Assembly: GCA_963920635.1 (NCBI GenBank)
Contig: OY987308.1
Span: forward strand, 4,220,225-4,284,224
Reading direction: 5' to 3'
DNA from: Pseudeuparius sepicola
Lineage: Eukaryota > Arthropoda > Insecta > Coleoptera > Anthribidae
Length of the DNA stretch: 64,000 bases
Both the position numbers and the translations under genes were made by a program. The notes beneath the pieces were generated by a model. It worked only from the letters and a program-made list of their open reading frames with translations, was not told the DNA's origin and ran no database searches. Shown here piece after piece: positions 22,276 through 32,454 of this stretch (positions within the stretch are counted from its first letter, which is position 1; the number at the start of each line of letters is the position of its first letter).

Positions 22276-23040
22276 TAGTGCTGGCAAAAACTGGAAAAAA
22301 TCAAAACCGATTAATCGGTTTCTGTTAAAATCGGTTTCGGTTAAAATTGGTTAACCGAAACTCGACTTAAAAACCGGTTTTCGGTTTAACCGATTAAGCG
22401 GATAACCGGTTTTTGCCTCAAATAACCGATTATCGATTAACCGCGGTTCTGACACTGTTTTTTCCTTAAATTTAATTCAAAATCCGAAAACGTGATGACA
22501 ACTGGCAACACTGCTACTGCTATGAAGACGATAGAGAGAGAATTCACAGAACGGAACTATAGCCTTGGTCCGCGTTCATCTGCGCGAATCACGAACAAAT
22601 TAATATACTCCGTATTTGTATAGTTGTATAGCATACTGTATTTATTTATTTACACTATTTACGTGATGTGATTGGCAAACAAACGATGAGTGAATGTTGG
22701 AAATACTTCAAGAACCACAAAAAATAATTTAATTCAAGAACTACAAAAAAATAATTTTTATTTTCGAAATTCAGCAAAAGCTGAAACATTGAAAACCAAT
22801 TAATGGTTTCCTACTAGAACTTGTTTTGGTTAAAATCGTTTACCAGCATACCTAATCATTAACTGAAAACCCAGTAACTGGTTAACCGAAAACCGATAAC
22901 TCGAAAACCGGTTAACGAATAACCGGTTTCCTGTTTAATTCGGTTTTCGAATAATCAGTTTTCGGTTTGGATCAAAACCGCGGTTAACCAAAAACCGGTT
23001 AATCGGTTAACCGAGAAATCGGTTTCGGTTGCCAGCACTA
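22276..23040. mobile_element. hAT-type MITE built of AACCGGTT-like repeats, perfect 8-bp TSD
   Basis: The ends are TAGTGCTGGCAA and TTGCCAGCACTA. The flanks are identical octamers ATTAATAC (22268-22275, 23041-23048). Both arms (about 22276-22450 and 22790-23040) consist of dozens of variants of AACCGGTT, TTAACCGA and TCGGTT. The centre (about 22460-22780) is ordinary sequence. The 8-bp duplication and TAG...CTA ends indicate a hAT-related non-autonomous element. No transposase is present. Confidence 0.9.
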
Positions 23041-23048
23041 ATTAATAC

Positions 23049-23515
23049 TTAGTATGTTTTCTTTTTACTTAAATTATATCAAATTTAGAACAAAAACAAA
23101 AGCGACCTAAAAGTTTTTAAACACAGTAATTAGATGTTTGACATTAGCCTACTAGATTATCCGATTCATAAAAAAATATATTATTAATATCTTATTAACC
23201 TTGCGTAAGCCGCGCAGGTGTCAACAAGTTTTTTTTCCTGAAAAATCTGTCAAGTTTAGGACAAAAAGACAAGAGTCGAAAAAGGTTTTAAATTCGTTTG
23301 TCATTACAAATTATTCTTTTTGTTTCGAAATTTTGACACGTTAAAAAATTCTGGCAAAAATAATTTAGGGGTTGGTTTTTCATCCCCATCCACTCATATT
23401 TTAGGGTTGAAATTTCGGCCACCAAATTTCAACTTTCTACCTCTTTCCATAGTGGAGAAAATAAATACAATTTTTTACCGTGATATTTGGAGGGGTGTAA
23501 CTCGGAGTAAAAATT
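23049..23515. other. No gene recognised
   Basis: AT-rich non-coding DNA leading into a retrotransposon fragment. Confidence 0.35.
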
Positions 23516-23519
23516 TATA

Positions 23520-23735
23520 TGAAAGACCCCCCTTTTCGAAGTGCTCGAGTCTGCTTCGAATTAGGAGGGGACACTCGCAGAGTATGTGCTCGCTAGTCTC
23601 ATCCCGCTCGTTGCAGAATGTACATAGTCCATTATCTGTTTTTCCCATTTTTTAAGATGATATCTCAATGGGCAGTGACCAGTAAGGAGACCTGTGATAA
23701 GGCTTACTTCCTTCTTGTTTAAAGTGAGAAGCACA
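23520..23735 (-). pseudogene. Non-LTR retrotransposon 3' ORF2 fragment
   Basis: The minus-strand reading gives LITGLLTGHCPLRYHL and then, after a one-base frameshift at an AAAAAATGGG run, GLCTFCNERDETSEHILCEC. The TGH(C)PL...CxxC...E(T)xxHxLxxC pattern is the conserved post-reverse-transcriptase zinc-knuckle region of Jockey/R1-type non-LTR elements. Only this short C-terminal piece is present, so it is a dead 5'-truncated copy. Confidence 0.85.
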
Positions 23736-24281
23736 GACTGGTTCTGGACCGTAGAGTGGGGCCTTAGCCGTCACACTGTCAGGCCATACCAAACACCTCG
23801 TTCACGCTGTCAGTTCTCAGTCGAGGCGCACCGAGGCACACGGCTTTACGGCACGGTATTCGTGCATATATACAGCTACAAATCCTCATATTCAGTTATC
23901 CTTTGTTATACAGGGTGACTGTATTTCGAGTCTATGCATGGGAATCTTGGTTATCTTAAGAGATGCGAGGTCGGTTAAATTGAGGCAAAGTTGCGGAATT
24001 TGGTGCAGAGTAACACGGTCGTGTCGGTCATTTTCGTTTTTATTTTTTTAAACGAAAACGAATAGGGACTTTTCTAAGTTAAACATTATTAGGGCACTTT
24101 TTTACAAGGAATCTAAATATGACCTCGCACTTTTTTCTCACCTCCAACTTTTATTTTTCTTATGGGCGCCATGGGAGTTTTGCATTTTTGAAAAGAGGAT
24201 TTCTTTCTGGTTAAAATGATATGTCACACAATATGCTTTACTTTATTTTTCTTGCCATAATATCAAATTAATCGTTTTTAC

Positions 24282-24420
24282 ATAGAGTGCCTTGGAAATG
24301 TAAGCCCCATAATGTTTGACGTTTTTGTATAGAGTGCCTTGGAAACATAAGCCCCATAATGTTTTGACATTTCTGCATAGAATGCCTTGGAAACATAAGC
24401 CCCATAATGTTTGCTAGTTT
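24282..24420. repeat. Three tandem ~47-bp repeats
   Basis: Units start at 24282, 24329 and 24377, each containing ATAGAGTGCCTTGGAAA followed by TAAGCCCCATAATGTTT (with minor changes). The reverse complement recurs at 24820-24860 and 25274-25320. Confidence 0.9.
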
Positions 24421-24860
24421 AGTACAATTTTAAGTGCCACGGATACTTTATTTTACCGAAAAAATGTAATTTTCACATGAAGAAAAGCCTGACATAATTC
24501 AAATTTATTATTCCTCAAATATAAATGATGAGGAAGGGATACTTGACGAGCCATAAACAATTTAAGGAAACGTGCTGCATTGTGCCTTAAGGAACAAGGA
24601 GAACAAATTGAACATTTATTGCAAAATAGGATTGTCTACTCATCTGGGTTTTTGTTATTCTTGTTTCCAGTTTGACTTTTTTACTGTTAATGTGTTATAT
24701 GGCAAATGACGTGGTACATTTATGATTTATTTAATCAATAAATTTAACATTAACTGAATTTTTACTGAACCGTTAAACAATATTCCAGAGCACACTTTGC
24801 AACAATGGGTAATTCGGCTTACGTTTCCAAGGCACTCTACGCAAAAACGTCAAACATTAT

Positions 24861-25275
24861 GGGCCGCGGTGGCGTCGCTCGTATCGGCGCTGACTTTTTA
24901 GACTGCATGTTTTTCTGCCTTCGATCGACCTTGGTTCGAGGCAGGCACATGCATATGTCTTTAAAGGAAAACACCGCTATGGCCAAGAGCGTTGGACAAA
25001 TGTGGGTTTACGGTATTGCTCCTAAATAGCTTTATCCGTGTGATTTACTAATTGTCCTACACTCACTGGGATTACTACGGTTTTCTAGGGTTTTCCGTAG
25101 TACTTGAGCGAATGCTATCCTAGTTCTATCGGGAAAAAAGTCGGCCCTAGCCGCAAATGGCAACGAAGACAAAATAATAGTAATTGCCCCCCTCCCCCGC
25201 ACAAGCATATGTGGTTGCTTCTGGGGTACTCCTAGCTCGGAGTATTGTGAGGGTGAGAATTATTATTATTATTAC
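24861..25275 (+). mobile_element. tRNA-derived SINE with LINE-type 3' tail
   Basis: The 5' head GGGCCGCGGTGGCGTCGCTCG has an A-box-like TGGCGTCGCTCG (24870-24881). A B-box, GGTTCGAGGC, follows at 24933-24942, as in tRNA-derived SINEs transcribed by RNA polymerase III. The 3' end reads TATTGTGAGGGTGAG and finishes in ATT repeats, as in tails copied by partner non-LTR retrotransposons. The same 3' part, without the head, lies inverted at 50763-50955. The insertion splits a 47-bp repeat unit. The 74-codon open frame across the head is incidental. Confidence 0.75.
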
Positions 25276-25520
25276 GTTTCCGAGGCACTCTATGCAAAAA
25301 CGATTAATTTAATATTATGGCAAGAAAAACAAAGTAAAGCATATTGTGTGACATATCATTTTAATCAGAAAAAACTCCTCTTTCCAAAAATGAAAAAATC
25401 CAATATGGCGCCTATAAGAAAATAAAAGTTGATCGTCGTATCTTTGTCCAAGGAGGACAGAAAAAAAAGGCAGGTCATATTTAGATTCCTTGGAAAAAAG
25501 TGCCTTAATAAGGTTTAACT

Positions 25521-25876
25521 TCTGCAAAATATGTCGTTGTTAACAGAAGGAAATAATTGTTCTTGCCATGTAGCCTACCATCAGTTAATTGAAAAATGTA
25601 AAAAATCAGTTAATTGTAAAATGTTTGGCTACACTGGCAAACATATATCTCAATTATTATCGAAAGATTCAAAATGATAGAATAATGGCACAAAAGGCTA
25701 AGAGAAAACTAAATAAATTAGCGAGTAAGTGATATTTCTTATTTTCATTCATTATATTATATTTATTTCTACGTACTTAATAACTAAAGCAATTTGCGTG
25801 TAAGTGTTTTTTTTATTTCATTGAGCTTATTACGTTTGATTCTACGTATTATCACTTCACTGCCGCTTCATTAACA
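25521..25876. other. No gene recognised
   Basis: AT-rich spacer between the foldback and the piggyBac element. Confidence 0.35.
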
Positions 25877-27363
25877 TTAACCCATTAGCGCCTTGCGTTA
25901 CCATATGGCAACGTCCAACAGGTGATCTTTTTGACGCGTCCTAACTTGTCAGCGATTTTATTTCGTTTACGGTAGGAATCTTATTACCGACGTATTACTG
26001 TTTGGAATACATTCGTACTGGCAAATTCAGTTTACATTTGATTGTTAGAGTGTGAGCAGTGCTAGAATATACCATTCAAATAAATCATCGAAAAAAATGG
26101 AGCCTCGGTTTGAGTAAGTATGTTTATTTTTATGTGTCACATATTTTTGTTACTTTGGATTTATATTTATGTATAGAATGCGTTAGAGTATTCATTGACA
26201 AAATATAAAGACATTTTACTAAAAACTAGCTGACTTACATATTCGTAAACATGACTGTTTCCATATGGCAACGCTAGGCGCTTACATTCAGTAAATATTT
26301 ATTTTTCAATTCCAGGAGAGGATTCTCAGTTTCTCAAGCACTAGATATGATTTACAATGATGAAACTTAGACCAATGATTGAAATGCTAAAAGATCGATG
26401 TATCCACAATTTTGTTCCAGAATTGAACCTAGCATACGATGAAAGTATGGTAAAGTATTATGGGAAGTACAGTTGCAAACAGTTTATTCGGGGCAAGCCA
26501 ATCAGGTTTGGCTACAAAATCTGGAGCCTATAGGCTCCAGATTTAGTGTTTATAAACACTAAAGATGGCTACCTAATAAACTTTGATTTTTATCAGGGAA
26601 AGAGTCCTAAAATGAATTCGGACTATGATGTTCTATTTGGTAAAGCCGCTAACCCACTTCTGACAATGTTAGATGAACTTCCGCTAGGAAAAAGACAGTT
26701 GGGGTATACTTTCTATATGGATAATTTATTTTCTAATCCAGCACTATTTTCTTTTTTGCAATTTCGCGGCTATTCCGCCATTGGGACAATTCGAGAAAAT
26801 AGAAGTCCAACACAGTGCACCCTAACTAACAACTTGCGTATCAAGTTCGTCCTAAAGGTGCTGGAAGACATGCAGGATCAATAGAGTCCTCAGATAATAG
26901 CTGTATTTCAGATAATATTAGATTTGATAGAATTGACCACTTTGTTCAGCATACAGAAGGCCATAAAAAAAGAAGGTGCGCGCGCAGTACATGCAAGTCC
27001 ATAATTAGAACAATGTGCTGGAAGTGTAATGTAGCCTTGTGTATTGACTATTTCCAGCCATTCCATTGTCGATAGCATAATCTGCTATTGCATATTATTG
27101 AAAATAATATATACTTGACGATATTACACTGTTTCATTGCTTTCCAAATAACTGCCAAAACCTTTTTGATTTCTTATAAAATTAGACACTTTGACTTCAC
27201 AAGCTCCTAGCGTTACCATATGGCAACAGCCTATATTTCAAAAAGTACTACTCAGATATTTTTGGAATAAAATATTTTCGTTTCAGGGAGTCATTTTTTA
27301 CAGTTATTTAAGAAAAAATATCGAAATTTGAAAAAATACATAATTCAGGCGTTAATGGGTTAA
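25877..27363 (+). mobile_element. piggyBac-family element with TTAA duplications
   Basis: TTAA at 25877-25880 and 27360-27363 brackets a 1479-bp element. Its ends CCCATTAGCGCC and GGCGTTAATGGG are near-perfect inverted repeats starting with the CCC typical of piggyBac. A sub-terminal motif, GCGTTACCATATGGCAAC, occurs at about 25895 and 27210, with a third variant at about 26260. The interior carries a damaged transposase on the plus strand. Because the ends look intact, the copy could in principle be mobilised in trans by a related transposase; that is inference. Confidence 0.92.
26097..27076 (+). pseudogene. piggyBac transposase, internally deleted and frameshifted
   Basis: A probable exon 1 (ATG at 26097, donor GTAAGT at 26114) joins at an acceptor (TTCCAG, exon from 26316). 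The frame then shifts into the DDE domain with LRPMIEML, the first aspartate in AYDESM, then KQFIRGKPIRFGYKIW. A TAG lies at the tip of a small hairpin (26519-26543). The frame continues to the second aspartate in YMDNLF and AIGTIRENR. The third catalytic aspartate region is deleted. After another shift the C-terminal cysteine-rich zinc domain is recognisable (KKRRCARSTCKS, MCWKCNVALC, QPFHC). It cannot encode an active enzyme. Confidence 0.9.
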
Positions 27364-27758
27364 TAAAAAGATAAATGTTCATAATGTTGCTGGTTGCAGG
27401 AAGTTTTTATGCAGTTTTCATTTCCTTAAAATTTCACTATCTCATTAGACTGTTATCTTTGTAATCTGCTCTATAAAATGATAATGGAGTGATAGAGAAG
27501 CGACGATGAGTGCTAGCTATATAAAGCCACCTTTAATAATTGTTGAATTTCTTTGAGTTTATTATGTTTGTTACTACGAATTTAATTGTTTAGAATGATT
27601 TATTTTCTGTTGTGCGTAACATTTTCGGTTTCTTATGGTATGTGTCAATAAATAATCTGGAAAATTAAAAAAAAATTGCTTTAAAACTCCCCAAAAATAC
27701 CACAACCCATAGAATATCTTAGTTAGAATTGGCCTGAGAGTGTGACGTCATTGATCGA
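27364..27758. other. No gene recognised
   Basis: Non-coding spacer between the piggyBac copy and the 348-bp satellite. Confidence 0.35.
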
Positions 27759-29150
27759 GTCTGCAGGCCTTCTACCCCGTGTGCCTTGCCTTAGCCTCTT
27801 CTCGAGCGAGGCTATCAGCGATTTCATTACCATGAACACCTTCATGCTAACCTTTTAATTGCTAAATATTAATTTTAACTTTGAAGGAAAACAGTTTAAA
27901 AGAATCGTTTGAAAACACGATATCACAACTGTGTATTATTTATTTATAAAACTAATAACAATGATAATGCTCAGAATAACAGAGACAGTAGAAACGATAA
28001 AAAAGGACAGAATTATGATAAGTCCGCTACTAAAAAAATCTAGCAAAAATGAAACAGCTGCCGAACCGAAGGCAGCGTTAACTAGCGCTATCTGTCCTTC
28101 AGTGACGTCTGCAGGCCTTCTACCCCGTGAGCCTCGCCTTAGCCCCTTCTCGAGCGAGGCTATCAGCGATTTCATTACCATGAACACCTTCATGCTAACC
28201 TTTTAATTGCTAAATATTAATTTTAACTTTGAAGGAAAACAGTTTAAAAGAATCGTTTGAAAACACGATATCACAACTGTGTATTATTTATTTATAAAAC
28301 TAATAACAATGATAATGCTCAGAATAACAGAGACAGTAGAAACGATAAAAAAGGACAGAATTATGATAAGTCCGCTACTAAAAAAATCTAGCAAAAATGA
28401 AACAGCTGCCGAACCGAAGGCAGCGTTAACTAGCGCTATCTGTCCTTCAGTGACGTCTGCAGGCCTTCTACCCCGTGAGCCTCGCCTTAGCCCCTTCTCG
28501 AGCGAGGCTATCAGCGATTACATTACCATGAACACCTTTATGCTAACCTTCTAATTGCTAAATATTAATTTTAACTTTGAAGGAAAACAGTTTAAAATAA
28601 TTGTTTGAAAACCCGATATCACAACTGTGTATTATTTATTTATAAAACTAATAACAATGATAATGCTCAGAATAACAGAGACAGTAGAAACGATAAAAAA
28701 GGACAGAATTATGATAAGTCCGCTACTAAAAAAATCTAGCAAAAATGAAACAGCTGCCGAACCGAAGGCAGCGTTAACTAGCGCTATCTGTCCTTCAGTG
28801 ACGTCTGCAGGCCTTCTACCCCGTGAGCCTCGCCTTAGCCCCTTCTCGAGCGAGGCTATCAGCGATTACATTACCATGAACACCTTTATGCTAACCTTTT
28901 AATTGCTAAATATTAATTTTAACTTTGAAGGAAAACAGTTTAAAAGAATTGTTTGAAAACACGATATCACAACTGTGTATTATTTATTTGTACGACTATA
29001 ACAATGATAATGCTCAGAATAACAGCGACAGTAGAAACAATAAAAAAGGACAGAACTATGATAAGTCGGCGACTAAAAAAAATCTAGCAACAATGAAACA
29101 GCTGCCGAACTGAAGGCAGCGTTAACTAGCGCTATCCGTCATTCAGTGAC
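27759..29150. repeat. Tandem satellite, four 348-bp units
   Basis: Units start at 27759, 28107, 28455 and 28803 with GTCTGCAGGCCTTCTACC; four copies span exactly 1392 bases. The first three are almost identical and the fourth is more diverged. Each unit is open in a plus frame of about 91 codons and, in the first, in a minus frame of 85 codons. The minus frame is very hydrophobic (AAVSFLLDFF...GLIIILSFF). A diverged single homologue is at 61376-61620. No family is recognised. Confidence 0.95.
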
Positions 29151-29504
29151 GATTACAAATTTGGGGGTGCATTGGACGCAGCCATTTTATAACCTAACCT
29201 AACAAAAAATGTGCGAAGCCGGGTGTCAAACGTCAATATATTGAAACAGTGCTTCACGCACCAGGAGCTTCAAGCATCGGTTATGCACCTCACCTCACAT
29301 TACCTCACTACAACTTTTTAAAAGTTATCAGCATGGATATAGTTTTAAGAAGACAGAGCTAATCTGTACTTATTCTTTTTTTTTTAATTCCCCACAATGC
29401 GATGTCTTAACGCGATGTTTAAGATAGCATTAGCTTGGCTTTCGAGCTTTTTGTACAATTTTACCTCACCTGACAATTTACAACTTATCATCAAAATGAC
29501 AATT
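29151..29504. other. No gene recognised
   Basis: Contains AACCTAACCTAAC near 29188, a common insect motif, and otherwise plain sequence. Confidence 0.35.
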
Positions 29505-29834
29505 TAAATTATCTTTCTGAGATAAGGCAAACGAGCACTTTGTGCAAAATACTTTGAAGCAGGCGACTTAGCAACATGGATTGCATCTAAATGACTGTTT
29601 AAATTCCCTTTCCCAGTTGAGGCAAACAAGCATTTTGTATAGGTATATTTGGGAGCACACGACTTGTCATGGATTGCATCAAAATGGCTATTTAAATGCC
29701 CTTTATGAATTGTGGTATATGAGCATTTTGTACAGGTTTATTTGCGAGCATGCGACTTGTCATGCATTGAATCAAAATTACGTTTTAAATTCCCTTTCTC
29801 AATTGAAGTATATGAGGACTTTGTAGAGTTGTAC
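29505..29834 (-). pseudogene. Decayed subfamily-A zinc-finger fragment
   Basis: The minus strand reads through at least four recognisable but broken fingers, including HARK*TCTKCSYTTIHKG and KCLFASTGKGNLNSHLDAIH. It ends HVAKSPASK, the same ending as the ZF4 relic at 36036. Several stops and missing cysteines are present. It is the far 3' end of the ZF3 array, separated from it by an inserted repeat at 29835-30191. Confidence 0.8.
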
Positions 29835-30191
29835 AAAGGGACGGCTGTAGAATCGACAAAACCGACGGAAAATCCTCTGAAACCACTATTGGAAATTGCT
29901 TGTTTTTTCTCATTTCTCGATTTTTCGGGGGCCCGGGAAGCATCAGAACCTTACCCGAGGATTCCAGGGAAGCTTTAAAAATTGAAATAAACCAAAGTTT
30001 TGGTTCTCGGTTAAGATAAAGAAGTGTAATACACCAATGTAAAAAAACCACTACGAGATTCTTCTATACAAAAACACAATTATACTTAGATATTATACCT
30101 TATTGAACTAATAGCACTTTGACAATCAAAGAAATCCGCGTAGAAACTGTGTAAAACTTTAAAATCCAATAAGTCGTGTGTTCCCAAGTAC
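29835..30191. mobile_element. Dispersed ~350-bp repeat inserted in a zinc-finger array
   Basis: It interrupts the finger array between two copies of AGTTGTAC (29827-29834, 30192-30199), a candidate 8-bp duplication. Local palindromic ZF sequence (GTACAGTTGTAC) weakens that reading. It matches 50215-50555 in reverse complement, including CTTTGACAATCAAAGAAATC, TTGGTTCTCG and GAGGATTTTCC. One frame in both copies reads ENPLKP(L/P)LEIACFF(S/L)FLDFSG. The element is unidentified. Confidence 0.65.
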
Positions 30192-31986
30192 AGTTGTACT
30201 TGGGAACACACTACTTATCTGCATGGAATGTTTTAAAATGCTTATTTACACTATGTTTCCACCTTGAGGAAAATGAGCACTTTGTACAGCTGTATTTGGG
30301 ATCACACGACTTATCAGCATGAACTGCATCAAAATGATATTTTAAGTGCCCTTTCTGAGCTGAGGTATATGAGCACTTTGTAAAGGTATATTTGGGAGCA
30401 TGCGACTTATCATGGATTGCATCAAAATAACGTTTGAAAGTCCCTTTATGAGTTGAGGTATATGAGCACTTTGTACAGGGATATTTGCGAGCACGCGACT
30501 TATCATGGATTGCATCAAAATGACTCATTAAATTCCTTTTCCGAGTTAAGGTAAACGAGCATTTTGTACAGGTATATTCGCGATCATGCGACTTGTCATG
30601 CATTGAATTAAAATGACCTTTTAAATTCCCTTTCTCAATTGAAGTATATGAGCACTTTGTACAACTGTACTTGGGAACACACGACTTATCTGCATGGAAT
30701 GTTTTAAAATGCTTATTTACACTACGTTTCCACCTTGAGGAAAATGAGCACTTTGTACAGCTGTATTTGGTTTCACACGACTTATCAGCATGAACTGCAT
30801 CAAAATGATATTTTAAGTGCCCTTTCTGAGCTGAGGTATATGACCACTTTGTACAGGTATATTTGGGAGCATGCGACTTATCATGGATTGCATCAAAATG
30901 ACGTTTTAAAGTCCCTTTATGAGTTGAGGTATACGAGCATTTTGTACAGGTATATTTGCGAGCATGCGACTTAACATGGATTGCAACAAAATGACTCTTC
31001 AAATTCCCTTTCCAGGTTCAGGTAAACGAGCATTTTGTACAGGTTTATTTGCGAGCATGCGACTTGTCATGCATTGAATCAAAATGACGTTTTAAATTCC
31101 CTTTCTCAATTGAAGTATATGAGCACTTTGTACAACTGTACTTGGGAACACACGACTTATCTGCATGGAATGTTTTAAAATGCTTATTTACACTACGTTT
31201 CCACCTTGAGGAAAATGAGCAATTTGTACAGCTGTATTTGGGATCACACGACTTATCAGCATGAACTGCATCAAAATGATATTTTAAGTGCCCTTTCTGA
31301 ACTGAGGTATATGAGCACTTTGTACAGGTATATTTGGGAGCATGCGACTTATCATGGATTGCATCAAAATGACGTTTTAAAGTCCATTTATGAGTTGAGG
31401 TATATGAGCACTTTGTACAGGGATATTTCCGAGCACGCGACTTATCATGGATTGCATCAAAATGACTCATTAAATTCCTTTTCCGAGTTGAGGTAAACGA
31501 GCATTTTGTACAGGTATATTCGCGAGCATGCGACTTGTCATGCATTGAATTAAAATGACCTTTTAAATTCCCTTTCTCAATTGAAGTATATGAGCACTTT
31601 GTACAACTGTACTTGGGAACACACGACTTATCTGCATGGAATGTTTTAAAATGCTTATTTACACTACGTTTCCACCTTGAGGAAAATGAGCACTTTGTAC
31701 AGCTGTATTTGGTTTCACACGACTTATCAGCATGAACTGCATCAAAATGATATTTTAAGTGCCCTTTCTGAGCTGAGGTATATGACCACTTTGTACAGGT
31801 ATATTTGGGAGCATGCGACTTATCATGGATTGCATCAAAATGACGTTTTAAAGTCCCTTTATGAGTTGAGGTATACGAGCATTTTGTACAGGTATATTTG
31901 CGAGCATGCGACTTAACATCGATTGCAACAAAATGACTCTTTAAATTCCCTTTCCAGGTTCAGGTAAACGAGCATTTTGTACAGGT
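30192..31986 (-). pseudogene. Non-translated zinc-finger array downstream of ZF3
   Basis: About 13 further fingers of the ZF3 type continue in register after the ZF3 stop codon. They are broken by TAA (HARK*TCTKC) at 31987 and again at 31045, by a TGA inside the next finger each time, and by linker stops near 31545 and 30211. Individual stretches stay open (31545-31045, 31002-30211). The array arose by tandem duplication of ZF3 coding DNA and is beyond the reach of normal translation. Confidence 0.85.
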
Positions 31987-32454
31987 TTATTTGCGAGCAT
32001 GCGACTTGTCATGCATTGAATCAAAATGACGTTTTAAATTCCCTTTCTCAATTGAAGTATATGAGCACTTTGTACAACTGTACTTGGGAACACACGACTT
32101 ATCTGCATGGAATGTTTTAAAATGCTTATTTACACTACGTTTCCACCTTGAGGAAAATGAGCACTTTGTACAGCTGTATTTGGGATCACACGACTTATCA
32201 GCATGAACTGCATCAAAATGATATTTTAAGTGCCCTTTCTGAACTGAGGTATATGAGCACTTTGTACAGGTATATTTGGGAGCATGCGACTTATCATGGA
32301 TTGCATCAAAATGGCGTTTTAAAGTCCATTTATGAGTTGAGGTATATGAGCACTTTGTACAGGGATATTTGCGAGCACGCGACTTATCATGGATCACATC
32401 AAAATGACTCTTTAAATTCCCTTTCCGAGTTGAGGTAAACGAGCATTTTGTACA
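30571..32454. repeat. 942-bp higher-order tandem repeat (two 471-bp subunits, A and B)
   Basis: Identical landmarks recur every 471 bases (30735, 31206, 31677, 32148). Alternate subunits are nearly identical: A at 30571 and 31513 share TTGGTTTCACACG and TATGACCACTTTG, whereas B at 31042 and 31984 share AACTGAGGT and GTCCATTTATG. This is an (AB)2 structure, with a more diverged partial B further left. A differs from A by only a few substitutions, so the duplication is young. Confidence 0.9.

Larger units (their letters stand above)
24076..25520. mobile_element. Foldback element interrupted by a SINE
   Basis: 24076-24296 and 25288-25520 are reverse complements. Shared blocks are GTGACATATCATTTTAA, GCATATTGTGTGACATAT and AGGTCATATTTAGATTCCTT. 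Inside are three tandem 47-bp units (24282-24420), one inverted unit at 24820-24860, and a tRNA-headed SINE (24861-25275) inserted in that unit. No transposase frame. The superfamily is unknown. Confidence 0.7.

Noticed and set aside
24933..24942. Functional tRNA gene
   Set aside because: The B-box is convincing but no cloverleaf or acceptor stem can be drawn; it fits a SINE head.
24805..25029. 74-codon open frame
   Set aside because: It runs across a 47-bp repeat and the tRNA-like head of a SINE; no protein motif.
27759..29150. CRISPR array
   Set aside because: 348-bp uninterrupted units without spacers in a eukaryotic context; it is a satellite.
29188..29205. AACCTAACCTAAC as telomeric (TTAGG)n repeat
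   Set aside because: Under three units, and the same motif recurs near 49195; too short to indicate a telomere.
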